DNA of 64,000 bases, from positions 54,222,635 through 54,286,634 of the forward strand of contig JAJKFL010000005.1 of NCBI GenBank assembly GCA_021186555.1, given 5' to 3'. Of this stretch, positions 23,639-37,409 are shown in pieces (position 1 is the first letter of the stretch; each line of letters starts with the position of its first letter). Below the pieces are notes generated by a model. The model was not told the DNA's origin and made no database searches. It worked only from the letters and a program-made list of their open reading frames with translations. The stretch is from Reticulitermes speratus (taxonomy: Eukaryota; Arthropoda; Insecta; Blattodea; Rhinotermitidae). Made by a program: the position numbers and the translations under genes.

Positions 23639-24141
23639 ATACCTAACAAAATATCCCAAGACTTAGTATAATGTAATTAACTACATGACGGATCACGTGA
23701 TTCAGAAAACCCATGATTTTGAGTGTCAAACTCAGGGAATACACACGCCACTTTCACGTTCACTATTTCTATGTTACCAGTTTAAGTATGCAAAAGCTGA
23801 CAGCAACATTCCTGCTGGGCAAAGGACTTACATATCTATAGCTTGCGGATGGCTGTACATCCAGTTCGGTATAACGTCAAGTATTATCAATTGAATTGTT
23901 TACCACCAGATGATGAACACGTCCGTGGCGTGAATGATCGTAAACACCTACAAATCCTTTGTTAAGCAAACAGTTTCACAACACGAATTTATTTGTCGTA
24001 ATTATTCATGTATTAATGTATTCGTTCACATTATAAAGTTGACGCTAATCAAAAGACATAACGCACATAACTCACTACTCCTCTTCACCACTTACATGTC
24101 ACTAGTAACAACAGAGCACATTGCAGGCTCCACAGTCATCA
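23639..24141. other. promoter-proximal spacer of SDR copy C
   Basis: Collinear with 10521-11039. TATA-like TATAAAG at about 24032-24038. No gene. Confidence 0.55.
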
Positions 24142-27100
24142 ATGGAGCGCTGGTCAGGTCGTGTTGCTGTGGTAACAGGAGCAAGCAGCGGCATTGGAGC
24201 AGCGATCGCCGCAGAACTCGCCAAGAAGGGGCTCAAGGTGGTCGGACTGGCTCGCAGAGTGGAAAGAGTGCAGGTACGCGATTGTCAGTTATCGTGCGGC
24301 TACTGTTCTGGGATTGCGGACACCAGTACAGTCGCACTTTACAATTTAATGGAGTCGTACTTCGAAATTACCTGCCCACAACAAAATGTCCCACGAATGT
24401 GGAGGTGGAGGTCCAGCTCCGACCGTTCCATTGAAGCGGATCATTTCACGATGTACAAATGTAATCGTTGGTGCAGCTTTATGTGTGACAACTCACTGCG
24501 TTGTACTACAGAGCTACAGACAATACAAACAGCAATATTTACTAACACAACAAATGCTTTGTTTAATAGACGTAGCTACATGTTTCGGCTTTAAGCTACG
24601 CCATCAGAAGCTACAGAAAAAATATGCAGACGAAATTTATGTGATTAATTTTATGTTTGTTGAAACGAGAACCCATCTGAACCTTACACTGGTATTACAA
24701 ACAAAATATATTATCTTTGGTGGCACTTGTATGGATTGAAGCTGAGCTGTGAGTTTGAACTGTGACTACTTTGTGGATGGGGAAAAGACGGATCTTCTGG
24801 GAAAATTGGCTGTTGAAACTGATTTTTTCTATGTTATGTAAACCCGAGAGGTTTCGTGGTAAAAAGAAATAGTATAAATCTCTCAGTAGGAAATGTAGCA
24901 ATTAAAATGCAGCTCCTGCTTCTAATGTCAGTTAATAACGTCCAGTTTAATAATTAGACCTTTTAGCCGAGACACAAATAAATAAAATAGCAGCAGACGC
25001 ATTCAACCCGTATGATGGTAAAAAATGAACACTTTATCGGAGATAATGAGCTTCACTGTGTTCCAGGAACTGTCCAAATCTCTGCAGTCAGCGACAGGTA
25101 AACTGCACGCTGTAAAATGTGACGTCAGCAACGAGTCCGATGTTCTGGCCGCCTTCAAGTGGGTCAAGGACAACCTCGGAGGGGTAGACATTCTCATAAA
25201 CAACGCTGCCGTAGGATACGACACGTCTCTTACTGGTATGTAGCCGTACCATTTCCAAGATATTGGTCCTCTGATTTAATCAGCCCTGCATTGTCGACGT
25301 CGGTGCATTGTACAGACCTATAATTATTCACATGTTGCCGGCCTGCAATGCGCTGTGCGGTAGTCTCTAAAATTTACATGGATGTGCCGGACGTGGGCGA
25401 AGCGGACAGTGGCCGTGGTGTCCAATCCCTCTAATACCCACAACCCCCCCAAAGCTGTAAACGAAGTATTGTTTTGCCTGCCGTTTTGTCTTCATAATTT
25501 GTTATTTGGTTTTGAAACGGAAAACAAATTGTCCATGCGCGAGATAATAAGTTAAACATGGCTGGTAAAATTGCACTAATTTCTAAGAGAATGGGACACC
25601 CGACTTTGATTTTTAGACTTAAGATCGAACTGACATGTTTCATCCACGCCCCGGTTGTTCTTATCCTCATTATAGTTTCGACAAGAAGAGCGAGTCACAG
25701 AGTCGGTACTAGAGTCCTAATAACATTCAGCGATGGGAATTTCAGTCGCTGTGTGCCATGTCGTTGTGATTACGTCACTATGTACAATAATGTTTTGTGG
25801 GCTGTCACATCTTCTAAATATACCTTGAAGAACACGTGTCTACTTTACTGCATGTAGATACATTTATAGCAGATAACTACGTGTCACGTGACAGAAGATA
25901 TCATAGTTCATTTTAATCTCTAACCTGCACTCATTCTAATAAATTAGTACAACACTGAAGCACAGATCAAAAATAAACTGGCAATGCAGGACGCAATTAT
26001 CCGTGGCCTTGATGTGGAGGTATAGCTCCAGTCATACACCTCGGTACGTCATGTAACTGCACACCTTCACCTTCCTGCCGATATACCCTGCCTGCAGAAG
26101 AACCCCCGGTACACACCTAACAGAAGGCTCGGTGGGCACCACAGCTGCTACTGACATCTAGGATAATAAAGAAACATCTTGCCCCTCCAGACACTGCCAG
26201 CCACCTCCCTCCCCATCTAGTCACAACACTGACTACGCTATCGCGCTACCGTCAATAGCGCAGTCACATCCGATACTTTGACTTGTCACAAGTATTTTCT
26301 CTTCTTTCCTAGGTGGCTCAACAGAAGAGCTAAAGAAAATGCTGGATGTAAACGTACTGGGTCTCAGCGTCTGCACAAAACTAGCGTTTCAGTCCATGAA
26401 GGAGAGGGGGGTTGATGACGGCCACATCATTCATATTAACAGGTTGGACAGGCTGTAAACTCTAAGCTTTGCACTTAGCATGACATACTTGGTTTATGGA
26501 CTTTGTACATTGTCTGCTTTTCTGATCGGAGCAGAGCTTTTTGGAAGAGGATGTCCGCGGTGTTCGTAAAAAAGCTGAGTGACACCTGCTGTCTTTGGCC
26601 TCCTAAACAGATCCTAACATTTTTATAAAGTGCAGCTGTCAGTTCGTACCTACAAGTAGTACAACCGACTGACTTCAATTGCTCATCAGTAAACACACGA
26701 TTTCTGCCACATTTGGACCCACACTGGCAGTTATCAGTGTACATGCCAACGCTTATTCTGCTTTGCTGTAAGTCGTAACATAAATTTGTGTAACTCAAAC
26801 ATATCGCATTTTAAATTCTGTTAAATAAATTAAAGTTACGTACCACATTTGTTTGTGTCGTTGGGCACAAAGTGCACTTATATGAGATATCAAACTTTAG
26901 AACATTTCAAGATACGGAGTGTGTCCTTTTAGGGTGTTATGCTGTGCTAACCTGCCTACATAGAGTAGCATCCAAAAGATAGTAATCCTCAGGTGCATTC
27001 AATTACATTCCCAACATTTTCTCCTAATTATGAAAATATTTCTCAATTTAATTTCTTAATTTGAGTCTTATTCCTGTTTAAAATTTCAATGTGACAGTAA

Positions 27101-28705
27101 CCAATCCCTGGCAAATTTATTAATAGTACGAGTTAATTAAATATAACTATATTCAACAATATATTCATTTTACTTGCTAGTGTCAGCTTATTTCAAGCCT
27201 GTCTTCTTAAACAATGTAGACTAAACTTACGAGTATATGTACTTCTGTTTTGCACCCACAGTATGGCTGGCCATATACCTCCTGCAGAATACTATGCCAT
27301 GTACTTTGCAACAAAGCATGCCGTGACAGCGCTAACTGAGGGCCTTCGCAAAGAAATTCTCAAACTGAAGTCTAAAATTCGTGTCACTGTAAGTATCGTT
27401 ATACACTATACCAGGATACTTGTGTAGCGCCTACTAATCCTTTATCATCTACTGTCTATCTAATTTTTCCAATTAGTTGGCTAAGAAATATTTGTCTTAT
27501 AGATTTAAGGCTTTAAAATGTGAAAGTTAAGTAATACGAATTTAAAAATAATTTATTCCTACCTTATAAATGACAAGTGCATCACATTTAAAATATCTAA
27601 CCGGTTACACATAATTAATGAAGATAATGTTGTTTCTAGAGTGAAGCCACTTTATATCACCCTGTATAAATGTCACTGCCCTTTAAGACGTTAATTTATA
27701 CTTCACTGTCGTAATATTTAACGTTTCAGAGTCTCAGTCCTGGACTGGTGAAGACCGAAATGCCTCCAAAAGAGTGGCTGGAAAACCCAGCTTTGGAGCC
27801 CGAAGATATTGCTGATGGCGTTTTGTACGTTTTGGGTACTCCACTTCATGTTCAGGTACGTAGAACTGTGAGTACATAAACTGTAACAAGTCACATGTTA
27901 TATCATATTGGTGACAACCGCCGCCGATCTGCATGTAGTGGACGATACACAAATGTCTTCTTGCTGGGCATCCAACCCAAGGTGTCCAAATATTTTAACT
28001 GAATATTCGGCATATCGCAATGTGAATCAATGTGCTCAGGTAGGTAAGTACCTACACTGCAGAGGAACCTTCTACTTCCATCTTCAGTCTTCCACCATGA
28101 AGACGGAAGCAGGAAATAAAAGAGGCATCATATCCACCAAACTGCACGGCTGTAAATTCCCAAAACTGTATCCCTAAGACTCCCCGCCTCCTATGCCAAT
28201 AATTCCGTGCATTTCTACACGTCCCTACTGTAAACACTTATATTTGTATCATCCCGTAACTTTATCCATATTCATTTTATCATTCTTTCAGTTTTATCGA
28301 TTCTCTGTACTGTTCCTTCTTGCATTCCTCCCACACTTCTTTAAGTCACCACTTCCTATTCATTCGCCCTCCCTATCCAATACTGAACCACCTTATTTTC
28401 GTCTTACTACCTTACCCTGAAGATAATAGCAACATCTCCCTCACCAATATTGCTATACAAGCACCACATTACACGGCTTCAAGTCCCAGAAAACGGTAAT
28501 CCTTAAATACATCTTTATTGATTTAGCTACTGTGTCTTACATACATACACTGATGATACACTAACAGCATGAAGATATAAAGTGATATATTGTAATGGAA
28601 GTACTCCTATAATTTGTTGCTTATTTACACCGTGTTTGATGTGGTGTGTTCTCTTCTTTACAGGTGTTAGAGTTGAGCATAATACCAAATGGGCAGATAT
28701 TGTGA
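24142..28705 (+). CDS. SDR copy C, farnesol-dehydrogenase/DHRS11-like
   Basis: Exons 24142-24273, 25067-25235, 26313-26442, 27262-27388, 27730-27855, 28664-28705; 726 nt, 241 residues. Same motifs as copy [13 protein letters not shown], catalytic Asn, Ser (codon split by intron 3), YFATK for the Tyr/Lys pair, SPGLVKTEM. It differs where substrate contacts are expected: [21 protein letters not shown] after the catalytic Ser, and one residue fewer in [11 protein letters not shown] (exon 5 is 3 nt shorter). Intron 1 lacks the SINE and intron 3 lacks the CATA array. Exon 4 matches copy E better than its neighbours. Probably functional; substrate inferred only. Confidence 0.85.
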
Positions 28706-29055
28706 ATTACTTTACACACATTTAATATGTGACAATGATTCCATAGTGACCACGGAAAATGAGTGCATTGTTCATCTAGTCGCCCTATGTAATGTTATTC
28801 CACAACAATTTTTCCTTTTGTAATTTAAAGCTGACTGCAAGAAGCCACAAGAACGTAACTGATTCAGCAACAAAGGATAATGGAGAAGTTAGTCAGTATT
28901 TACAGAGTTCATTGAGACTTGTAACAATCATGTAACATTGTACGGTACTTTTTGCAGCAATTATATTTCAATTCTGAATGTATATACTCGCTGACCCAGC
29001 AGCCTATTGTACAATTGTAAAGTCAGCACAATTACATAGCTGCACTTATTCACTT

Positions 29056-29065
29056 AATAAATAAA
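29056..29065 (+). promoter_or_regulatory. candidate polyadenylation signal, copy C
   Basis: AATAAATAAA about 350 bases after the stop codon of copy C. Confidence 0.35.
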
Positions 29066-29635
29066 GGTATATCAGTGAATCTAATATCTTAATGTAGGAG
29101 ACCTAATGTACATCAGCGGACTTACAAACGTCATTAGCAGCTGAAGTGCATCCAGCTGTCGGACTGCATCTGCGTAGACAACAGACGAGGGAACGCCAAG
29201 ACCAAGAGTGTCAAGAGGGGGAGGATAAAGTTTGTAACCAAATAGTACAATAATAAAGAACAGACGTCATTGTGACGCCTCTTGTCACGTAAGGCGTGCA
29301 GCTGTGCACAGTCTGAGGCATTAGCACAGCTTTATGAACGTGGGAAATGAAACGACGAAGCACAGAGCAGCGAACTTCCTGGAGAGATTTCAGCTTGTTG
29401 GCTTTAGTTGACTTAATGCAGTTCCAAACAACTGCGACGTGCCCACCTACGTCTTATTACTGTAACATATAGTGTTAATGGACAGTCAAGGGGTGAGGGG
29501 TGAGGGGAGAACACCTTACAGAACTAGAGGTTCCACACTCTCCATACATAAAAACAAGCAGCATTGTTGCGCGTTCGGCACTACAGGTAAACATACTGAC
29601 CAACGTCCCCTGTTCATTCCTTCCGTTTCCACGTC

Positions 29636-29678
29636 TGCCCTGAAGATGGAGGTAATATGTTCCTCTGAAACGATGGTA
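29636..29678 (+). ncRNA. hammerhead-ribozyme-like core, degenerate (spacer C/D)
   Basis: CTGAAGA at 29640-29646, stem II GGAGG/CCTCT, GAAA at 29667-29670, C-GATG-G-TA. No stem I. Confidence 0.35.
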
Positions 29679-30066
29679 TTAACGAACAAATGCACGATGA
29701 CACAACTCAAAACATCACATCACGAATACAGAGCAACCGCTTATTGGTGTAACTATATGTGCTAGTCTAAACTGTCCGGTCACGTACGTACAGACAAGCA
29801 CGAGCTAACTGCTAAACTCAACAACAACAATTGAAGTTCAGTAAACGAATGTCGTTAATAGAAAGTTCCGTTAACATGTCTGCCTGTGTGTTTGACTCTC
29901 ACAGTGCTCCAATTTTAACAAAAAGCTTGTTACAGTTGACTAACATCTGTGGTCAGGTGGTTCAGAAACGTCTACCTGTACAATGTTCGCACCCCTACAC
30001 CACGCAGTAAGACACACCGTAAAAGACATCAGAATTCGTACCAATAAAGGTGACACTGTGTTCCAG

Positions 30067-30128
30067 GAACTGTCCAAATCTCTGGAGTCAGCGACAGGTA
30101 AACTGTGCGCTGTCAAACATCTAAATGT
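30067..30128 (+). pseudogene. relic of SDR exon 2 in spacer C/D
   Basis: Preceded by TTCCAG like the true acceptor and matching the first 60 or so bases of exon 2 (codons for ELSKSLESATGKLCAVKH). The match stops near the conserved CDV codons, and no NNAA-coding part follows. Evidence of an older SDR copy or partial duplication inside the ancestral repeat unit. Confidence 0.65.
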
Positions 30129-31566
30129 CATAACGAAACGACGTCATAAGACGGAAATCTTACATTCAAGAGCGGTATTCACTTTATCTTGAAACAGACC
30201 TGTAACCAAGGACATAGAGCGAAGATCTATATAATATCGCCTCTAATAGTCTGAGAATCTGTAACGCGAAAAAAAATTTAGACACTGGCAGAAACAATAC
30301 CGATTGAACATTTACAGTTCATTCCTCATACAGTTGTCACTTACAGGTTGTTAATTTTCACCACTGCCTTTAGACAACATGTCAGACATTTCGGGACATT
30401 CTTTATACGAAGCGAAAAGTGTCGGCTTGTGGAGGAAGTATCCGCTGTTTCGGTTAAGGTGAATGCAGTCCGAAGATCAGTATTCTCTGTAGCCAAACAT
30501 ACGTTTTCAAAGCAGGCAGATGAACGAGTCACAATTATATGCAACTTTACAATATTTACATTCTGATAACTCTTGTCTACACTTGCTAGCTATCTAAGTC
30601 AATCACAGTAACTGAAGGACCTATTTCTTACGTAATGCAATAACTTAGTTCACGCGTGTCACAACGGAGCTTAACAAACACAAGACAGGAATCCCCAATT
30701 ACACCGCTGTGTGACCTTCAATTTCATTAATTGAAATTAATTACCTCACAGTAAACACATTGATTCTCCATCACAAAGACCAACCAATTGATGTTCTTTA
30801 CCAAAATATGCACCATTTATCGGAATTATCCTATTTAAAAAATACACGCAGAGACTGCGAAAAATGAACAGTTTGTTAAGGTAAGAGCAGGTGGTACATA
30901 TGGTGACCACTGTATCATATTAAAGGCTTATAATGTAAGACGTCTATACAACATTTCGCTCCAAAGATGTATCAGTTGTTACGTGGCATGTGTAAGCCTA
31001 GACCCGTACAGTCACTTCGACACGCAACTGTTACGTGCCGGAGTGTCCTGACCAAGTGCGTACTGAGCATACACATTGTCAAGCACGCACTGTATGTCTG
31101 TAAATTGGGTCCAGTTTAAATCCAAACTCCAACAATATAGAACATGATCGGCCACAGCATGACATCACCGCTTGTGTTATCGCCCAACAGTATACTTCTG
31201 CCACCTTACTTTAATTGCACCTTCATTCCCGCTACCAAAAATTAGGCGTAGGTCTCAAAACTGTTATCATGTGAAATTATTAATTTTCTAAAGCCATGTC
31301 AGTATGACAGTGCGTAAGGCGGGCAGTGCCTGTGTGCAGTCTACATGTTGCAGTTAAGCTGTACCACCATCAAGCAGCACACCGCACAGCAATGTACACT
31401 GCATTGTTACACAACATTCAGAATCGCCGTTGTGAGATCGCCCAAGGTCACAACATTTTACTGCATAACAGCATGATTTGCAATGTTTCATAAGTTCGAA
31501 CATTCAGTTTAACATACACGAACGTTACACCTTTAACGCGAATACGTGGTTATCTTTGGATAACGA

Positions 31567-31594
31567 TACCTATATATATATATATATATATATA
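31567..31594. repeat. TA microsatellite
   Basis: Short TA tract at the spacer site homologous to 8877-8945. Confidence 0.9.
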
Positions 31595-32610
31595 ACATGA
31601 AGGGAAGGACTATCATTGTCGGTACGGATGCTGCGTCATCACCAGCTGCTAACAGCTAAATGTCACGTGATCACAAATTCACGCCCTATTATCCCACACC
31701 TTATAACTCCTGTGCAGTCTGAACAGTATTGTTCACCGTCGTGAGTGTAACAGTTTGTGTGCTGTGAGGTTCTTGCGAACAGTCGAGGTTACTATCTGTG
31801 TGACAACACAGCTGGAGTCAGTGTAAGGGACACGGTGTGAACACGGTAAGAGCTACCTTGAATTGGTAATTAGTATGTTCCATATATATATACACACATT
31901 AAGGTATATGAGGGGAGTGGAAGCATAGGTCCGTAAATTCATAATCATGGCACTAGATGAAGTCTAGTGGCCAGGTTTAGGTTCCAGCCGATTTCCCCTC
32001 TGTGACAGCCGAAGATGTCCATCGAACAAGAAGATGTGTGGGCCCCACACACCGGTATGGATCATTTGGACAAGATATAAATATCTTGCCCACATTTCTT
32101 AGGAGGCACATTTCTACCTTCCTCACTATACCTACCGAAATATCCCAAGATTTAATATAATGTAACTAACTACATGACGGAACAGGTGATTCAGAAACTC
32201 AATGATTTTAAGTGTCACATTCGGTGAATACATACCAGTTTAAGTATGCAAAAGCTGACAGCAGCTTTCGTGTTGGGTAAAGGACTTAAATCTCTTTAGC
32301 TTGAGGATGGCTGTACATCCAGTTCGCTATAACGTCAAGTATTATCAATTTATATTGTTTACCACCAGATGATAAACATGTCCGTGGCGTGAATGATCGT
32401 AAACGCCTACAAATCATTTGTTAAGCAAACAGTTTCAAGACAAGAATTTATTGTTCGTAATTATTCATGTATCAATGTATTCGTTCACATTATAAAGTTG
32501 ACGCTAATCAAAAGACATACCGCACATAACTCACTGCCGTTACCACTCCTCTTCACCACTTACATGTCACTAGTAACAACAAAGCACGATTGCAGGCTCC
32601 ACAGTCATCA

Positions 32611-35600
32611 ATGGAGCGCTGGTCAGGTCGTGTTGCTGTGGTAACAGGAGCAAGCAGCGGCATTGGAGCAGCGATCGCCGCAGAACTCGCCAAGAAGGGG
32701 CTCAAAGTGGTCGGACTGGCTCGCAGAGTGGAAAGAGTGCAGGTACGCGATTGTCAGTTATCGTGCGGCTACTGTTCTGGGAATGCGGACACCAGAACAC
32801 TAGCACTTTAAAATTAATGGAGTCGTACATCGAAATTACTTGCCCACAACACAATGTTCCACGAATGTGTGAAGTGGAGGTCCAGCTCCTACCGTTCCAT
32901 TGAGGCGGATCATTTCAAGATGTACAAATGTAAACGATGGTGCAGCTTTATGTGTGACAACTCACTGCGTTGTACTACAGAGCTACAGACAATACAAACA
33001 GCAATATTTACTAACACAACAAATGCTTTGTTTAATAAACGTAGCAACATGTTTCCGCTTTAAGCTACGCCATCACAAGCTACAGAAAAAATATGCAGAT
33101 AAAATTTGTGATGAATTTTATGTTTGTTGAAACGAGAACCCAGATCTGAACCTCACACAGGTATTACTGACACAATTTTTTATCCTTGGTGGAATTGTAT
33201 TGATTGAAGCTAAGCTGTGAGTTTGAATTTTCGTTACTTCGTGGATGGGGAAAGGGCGGATTTTCTGGGAAAATTGGCTGTTGAAACTGATTTCTTCTAT
33301 GATATGTAAACCCGAGAGGTTTTCGTGGTAAAAATAAATAGTATAAATCACTAAGTAGGAAATGTAGTAATTAAAATGCAGCTCCTGCTTCTAATGTCAG
33401 TTAAGAACGTCCAGTTTAATAATTAGACCTTTTAGCAGAGACACAAACAAATAAAATAGCAGCAGACGCATTCAACTCGAATGATAGCACAAAATACACA
33501 ATTTATCGGAGATAATGACCTTCACTGTGTTCCAGGAACTGTCCAAATCTCTGCAGTCAGCGACAGGTAAACTGCACGCTGTAAAATGTGACGTCAGCAA
33601 CGAGTCCGATGTTCTGGCAGCCTTCAAGTGGGTCAAGGACAACCTCGGAGGGGTGGACGTCCTCATAAACAACGCTGCCGTAGCATACGACACGTCTCTT
33701 ACTGGTATGTAGCCGTACCATTTCCAAGATATTGGTCCTCTGATTTAATCAGCCCTGCATTGTCAGCATCGGTGCATTGTACAGACCTATAATTATTCAG
33801 ACGTTGCCGGCCTGCAGTGCGCTGTGCGTTCGTGTCTAAAGTTTACATGGATGTGCCGGACGTGGGCGAAGCGGACAGTGGCCGAGGTGTTCAGTCCCTA
33901 TAATACCGCACCCCTAAAGCTGTAAACCAATATTAATTTGCCTGTAGTTCTGTCTTCATCATTTGCTATTTGATTTTGAAACGGAAAACAAATTGTCCAT
34001 GCGCGAGATAATAAGTTAAACATGGCTGGTAAAGTTGCACTAATTTCTAAGAGAATGGGACACCCGACTTTGATTTTTAGACATAAGATCGATCTGACAT
34101 GTTTCATCCACGCCACGGCTGTTCTTATCCTCATTATAGTTTCGACAAGAAGAGGCGAGTCACAGAGCCGGTACTAGAGTCCTAATAACATTTAGCGATG
34201 GGAATGTCAGTCGCTGTGTGCCATGTCGGTGTGATTACGTCACTATGTACAATAATGTCTTGTGGGCTGTCACATCTTCTAAATATACCTTGATGAACAC
34301 GTGTCTTCTTTACTGCATGTAGATACATTTATAGCAGTAACTACGTGTCACGTGACAGAAGATATCATACAGTGTCACAAATTCACCAACAATGCACCTT
34401 TTACTATTACAAATTAATAATTGTTAAAATGCCCTACATATGTTTCGGTCGGTTAACCGGCCATCATCAGGGGCGATTAAAGTTACTTAATATAACCGGT
34501 TAACCGACCGAAACATATGTAGGGCATTTTAAAAACTATTAATTTTTAATAGTAAAAGGTGCATGTGGTGGTGAATTTGTGACATTGTTTGTTAAACATG
34601 CACGGTGAAAGCAATACTAAGAATGTTCATTTTAATCTCTAACCTGCACTCATTCTAATAAATTAGTACAACACTGAAGCACAGATTAAAAATAAACTGG
34701 CGTTGCAGAACGCTATTATCACTGGCCTTGATGTGGATGTATGGCTCCAGTCATACACAATGACATTTCATGTAACTGCACAACTTCACGTCCCTGACGA
34801 TATACCCTGCCTGCAGAAGAAACCCCGGTACACACCGAACAGAATGGCTCGGTGGGCCCCACAGCTGCTAATGACATCTAGGAGAATAAAGAAACATCTT
34901 GCCCCTCCAGACACTGCCAGCCACCTCCCTCCCCATCTAGTCACAACACTGACTACGCTATCCCGGCTACCCTCAATAGCGCAGTCACATCCGATACTTT
35001 GACATGTCACAAGTATTTTCTCTTCTTTCCTAGGTGGCTCAACAGAAGAGCTAAAGAAAATGCTGGATGTAAACGTACTGGGTCTCAGCGTCTGCACAAA
35101 ACTAGCGTTTCAGTCCATGAAGGAGAGGGGGGTTGATGACGGCCACATCATTCATATTAACAGGTTGGACAGGCTGTAAAGTCTAAGCTTTGCACTTAGC
35201 ATGACATACTTGGTTTATGGACTTTGTACATTGTCTGCTGTTCTGATCGGAGCAGAGCTTTTTGGAAGAGGATTCCGCGGTGTTCGTACAAAAGCTGAGT
35301 GACACCTGCTGTCTTTGGGCCCCTAAAAAGATCCTAACACTTTTATAAAGTGCAGCTGTTAGTTCGTACCTACAAGTAGTACAACCGACTGACTTCAATT
35401 GCTCATCAGTAAACACACAATTTCTGCCACATTTAGACCCACACTGGGCAGTTATCAGTGTACATGCCAACGCTTATTCTGGCTTGCTGTAAGTCGTAAC
35501 ATGAATTTGTGTAACTCGCATATATCGCATTTTAAATTTGTTAAATAAATTAAAGTTACGTAGCACATTTGTTTGTGTCGTTTTTAATTTTAAATTTTAA

Positions 35601-37409
35601 ATTTAATTTTTAAAATATGGAGTGTGTTCTTCCAGGGTGTTATGCTGTGCTAACCTGATTACATAGAGTAGCATCCAAAAGATAGTAATCTCAGGTGCAT
35701 TCAATTACATTCCCAAAATTTCCATTTAATTATGAAAAAACTTGTCAATATAATTTCTTAATTTGAGTCTTATTCCTGTTTAAAATTTCAATGTGACAGT
35801 AACCAATTCCCGGCCAATTTATTAATAGTACGAGTTAATTAAAAATAACTACATTCAACAATATATTAATTTTATTTGCTAGTGTCAGCTTATTTCAAGC
35901 CTGTCTTCTTACATAATGCAAACTAAACTTACAAGTAATGTACTTCTGTTTTGCACGAACAGTGTACTTGGCCATATACCTCCATCAGAATACTATGCCA
36001 TGTACTCTGCAACAAAGCATGCCGTGACAGCGCTAACTGAGGGCCTTCGCAAAGAAATTCTCAAACTGAAGTCTAAAATTCGTGTCACTGTAAGTATCGT
36101 TATACACTATAACAGGATAATTGTGTAGCGCTACTAATCCTTTATCATCTACTGTCTATCTAATTTTTCCAAGTAGTTGACAAAGAAATATTTGTCTGAT
36201 AGATTTAAGGCTTTAAAATGTGAAAATTAAGTAATACGAATTTAAAAATAATTTATTCCTACCTTATAAATGACAAGAGCATCACATTTAAAATATCTAA
36301 CCGGTTACACATAATTAATGAAAATAATGTTGTTTCTAGTGTGAAGCCACTTTATATCACCCTGTATAATTGTCACTGCCCTTTAAGACGTTAACTTATA
36401 CTTCACTGTCGTAATATTTAACGTTTCAGAGTCTAAGTCCTGGACTGGTGAAGACCGAAATGCCTCCAAAAGAGTTTCTGGAAAACTTCCCAGCTTTGGA
36501 GCCCGAAGATATTGCTGATGGCGTTTTGTACGTTTTGGGTACTCCACCTCATGTTCAGGTATGTCGAACTGTGAGTACATAAACTGTAACAAGTCACATG
36601 TTATATCACATTGGGTGACAACCGCAGCCGATCTGGATATAGTGGACGATACACAAATATCTTCTTCCTGGGCATCAAACCGAAGGTGTCCAAATATTTT
36701 GACCGAATTTTCGGCATTTCGCAATGTAAATCAATGTGCTCAGGTAGGTAAGTACCTACACTGCAGAGGAACCTTCTACTTCCGTCTTCAGTCTTCCACC
36801 CTGAAGATGGAAGCAGGATATAAAAGCTGCATCATATCCACCAAACTACACGGCTGTAAATTCCCGAACACTGTATCCCTAAGACTCCCCGCCTCCTATG
36901 CCGATATATTCGTGCATTTCTACACGTCCCTACTGTAAACACTTATATTTGTATCATCCCGTAACTTTATCCATATTTATTTTATCATTCTTTCAGTTTT
37001 ATCAATTCTCTGTACTGTTCCTTCTTGCATTCCTCCCACACGTCTTTAAGTCACCACGTCCTATTCATTCGCCCTACCTATCCAATACTGGACCACCTTA
37101 TTTTCGTCTTACTACCTTACCCTGAAGATAATAGCAACATCTCCCTCACCAATATTGCTATAGAAGCACCACATTACACGGCTTCAAGTCCCAGAAGACG
37201 GTAATCCTTAAATACATCTTTATTGATTTAGCTACTGTGTCTTACGTACATATACTGATGATACACTAACAGCATGAAGATATAAAGTGATATATTGTAA
37301 TGGAAGTACTGCTATAACTTGTTGCTTATTTACGCCGTGTTTGATTTCATGTGTTCTCTCTTTACAGGTGTTAGAGTTGAGCATAATTTCAAATGAGCAG
37401 AAATTTTGA
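32611..37409 (+). CDS. SDR copy D, farnesol-dehydrogenase/DHRS11-like
   Basis: Exons 32611-32742, 33536-33704, 35034-35163, 35963-36089, 36430-36558, 37368-37409; 729 nt, 242 residues, open. Motifs as in copy B, with Y158 and K162 in YSATK. Variable positions: [38 protein letters not shown], and a C-terminus ending SNEQKF instead of PNGQ(I/K)L. Exon 4 begins like A and B (VLGHIPPSE) but continues like C and E (YYAMY). Intron 5 is closest to copy A. The gene therefore looks like a mosaic. Intron 2 is interrupted by a 255-bp foldback element. Confidence 0.85.
34370..34624. mobile_element. 255-bp foldback element with hammerhead arms (intron 2 of copy D)
   Basis: Present only in copy D; in C and E the flanks ...GATATCATA and GTTCATTTT... 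are adjacent. The two arms (about 34371-34462 and 34494-34592) are inverted repeats of each other and match the 3' end of the 9327-10371 element (tail ...TGGTGAATTTGTGACAT). The left arm holds a complete minus-strand hammerhead; the right arm has only the stem II-GAAA-stem III half. About 30 further bases after the right arm resemble internal sequence near 9711. No clear target duplication. Confidence 0.75.
34431..34474 (-). ncRNA. minimal type I hammerhead ribozyme (minus strand)
   Basis: On the minus strand: GCCC, CTGATGA (34470-34464), stem II GGCCGG-TTAA-CCGACC, GAAA, C-ATAT-G-TA, GGGC. Identical in core to the one at 10271-10314. On an SDR pre-mRNA transcript it would be present as the antisense, non-cleaving sequence. 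Confidence 0.75.

Larger units (their letters stand above)
28706..32610. other. spacer between SDR copies C and D
   Basis: About 3.9 kb, the simplest spacer (no large insertion). It contains the polyadenylation candidate 29056-29065, the hammerhead-like core 29640-29670, the fullest exon 2 relic 30067-30128, a TA tract 31567-31594 and empty sites for the LINE (near 32115) and the hammerhead element (near 31965). No gene. Confidence 0.65.
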
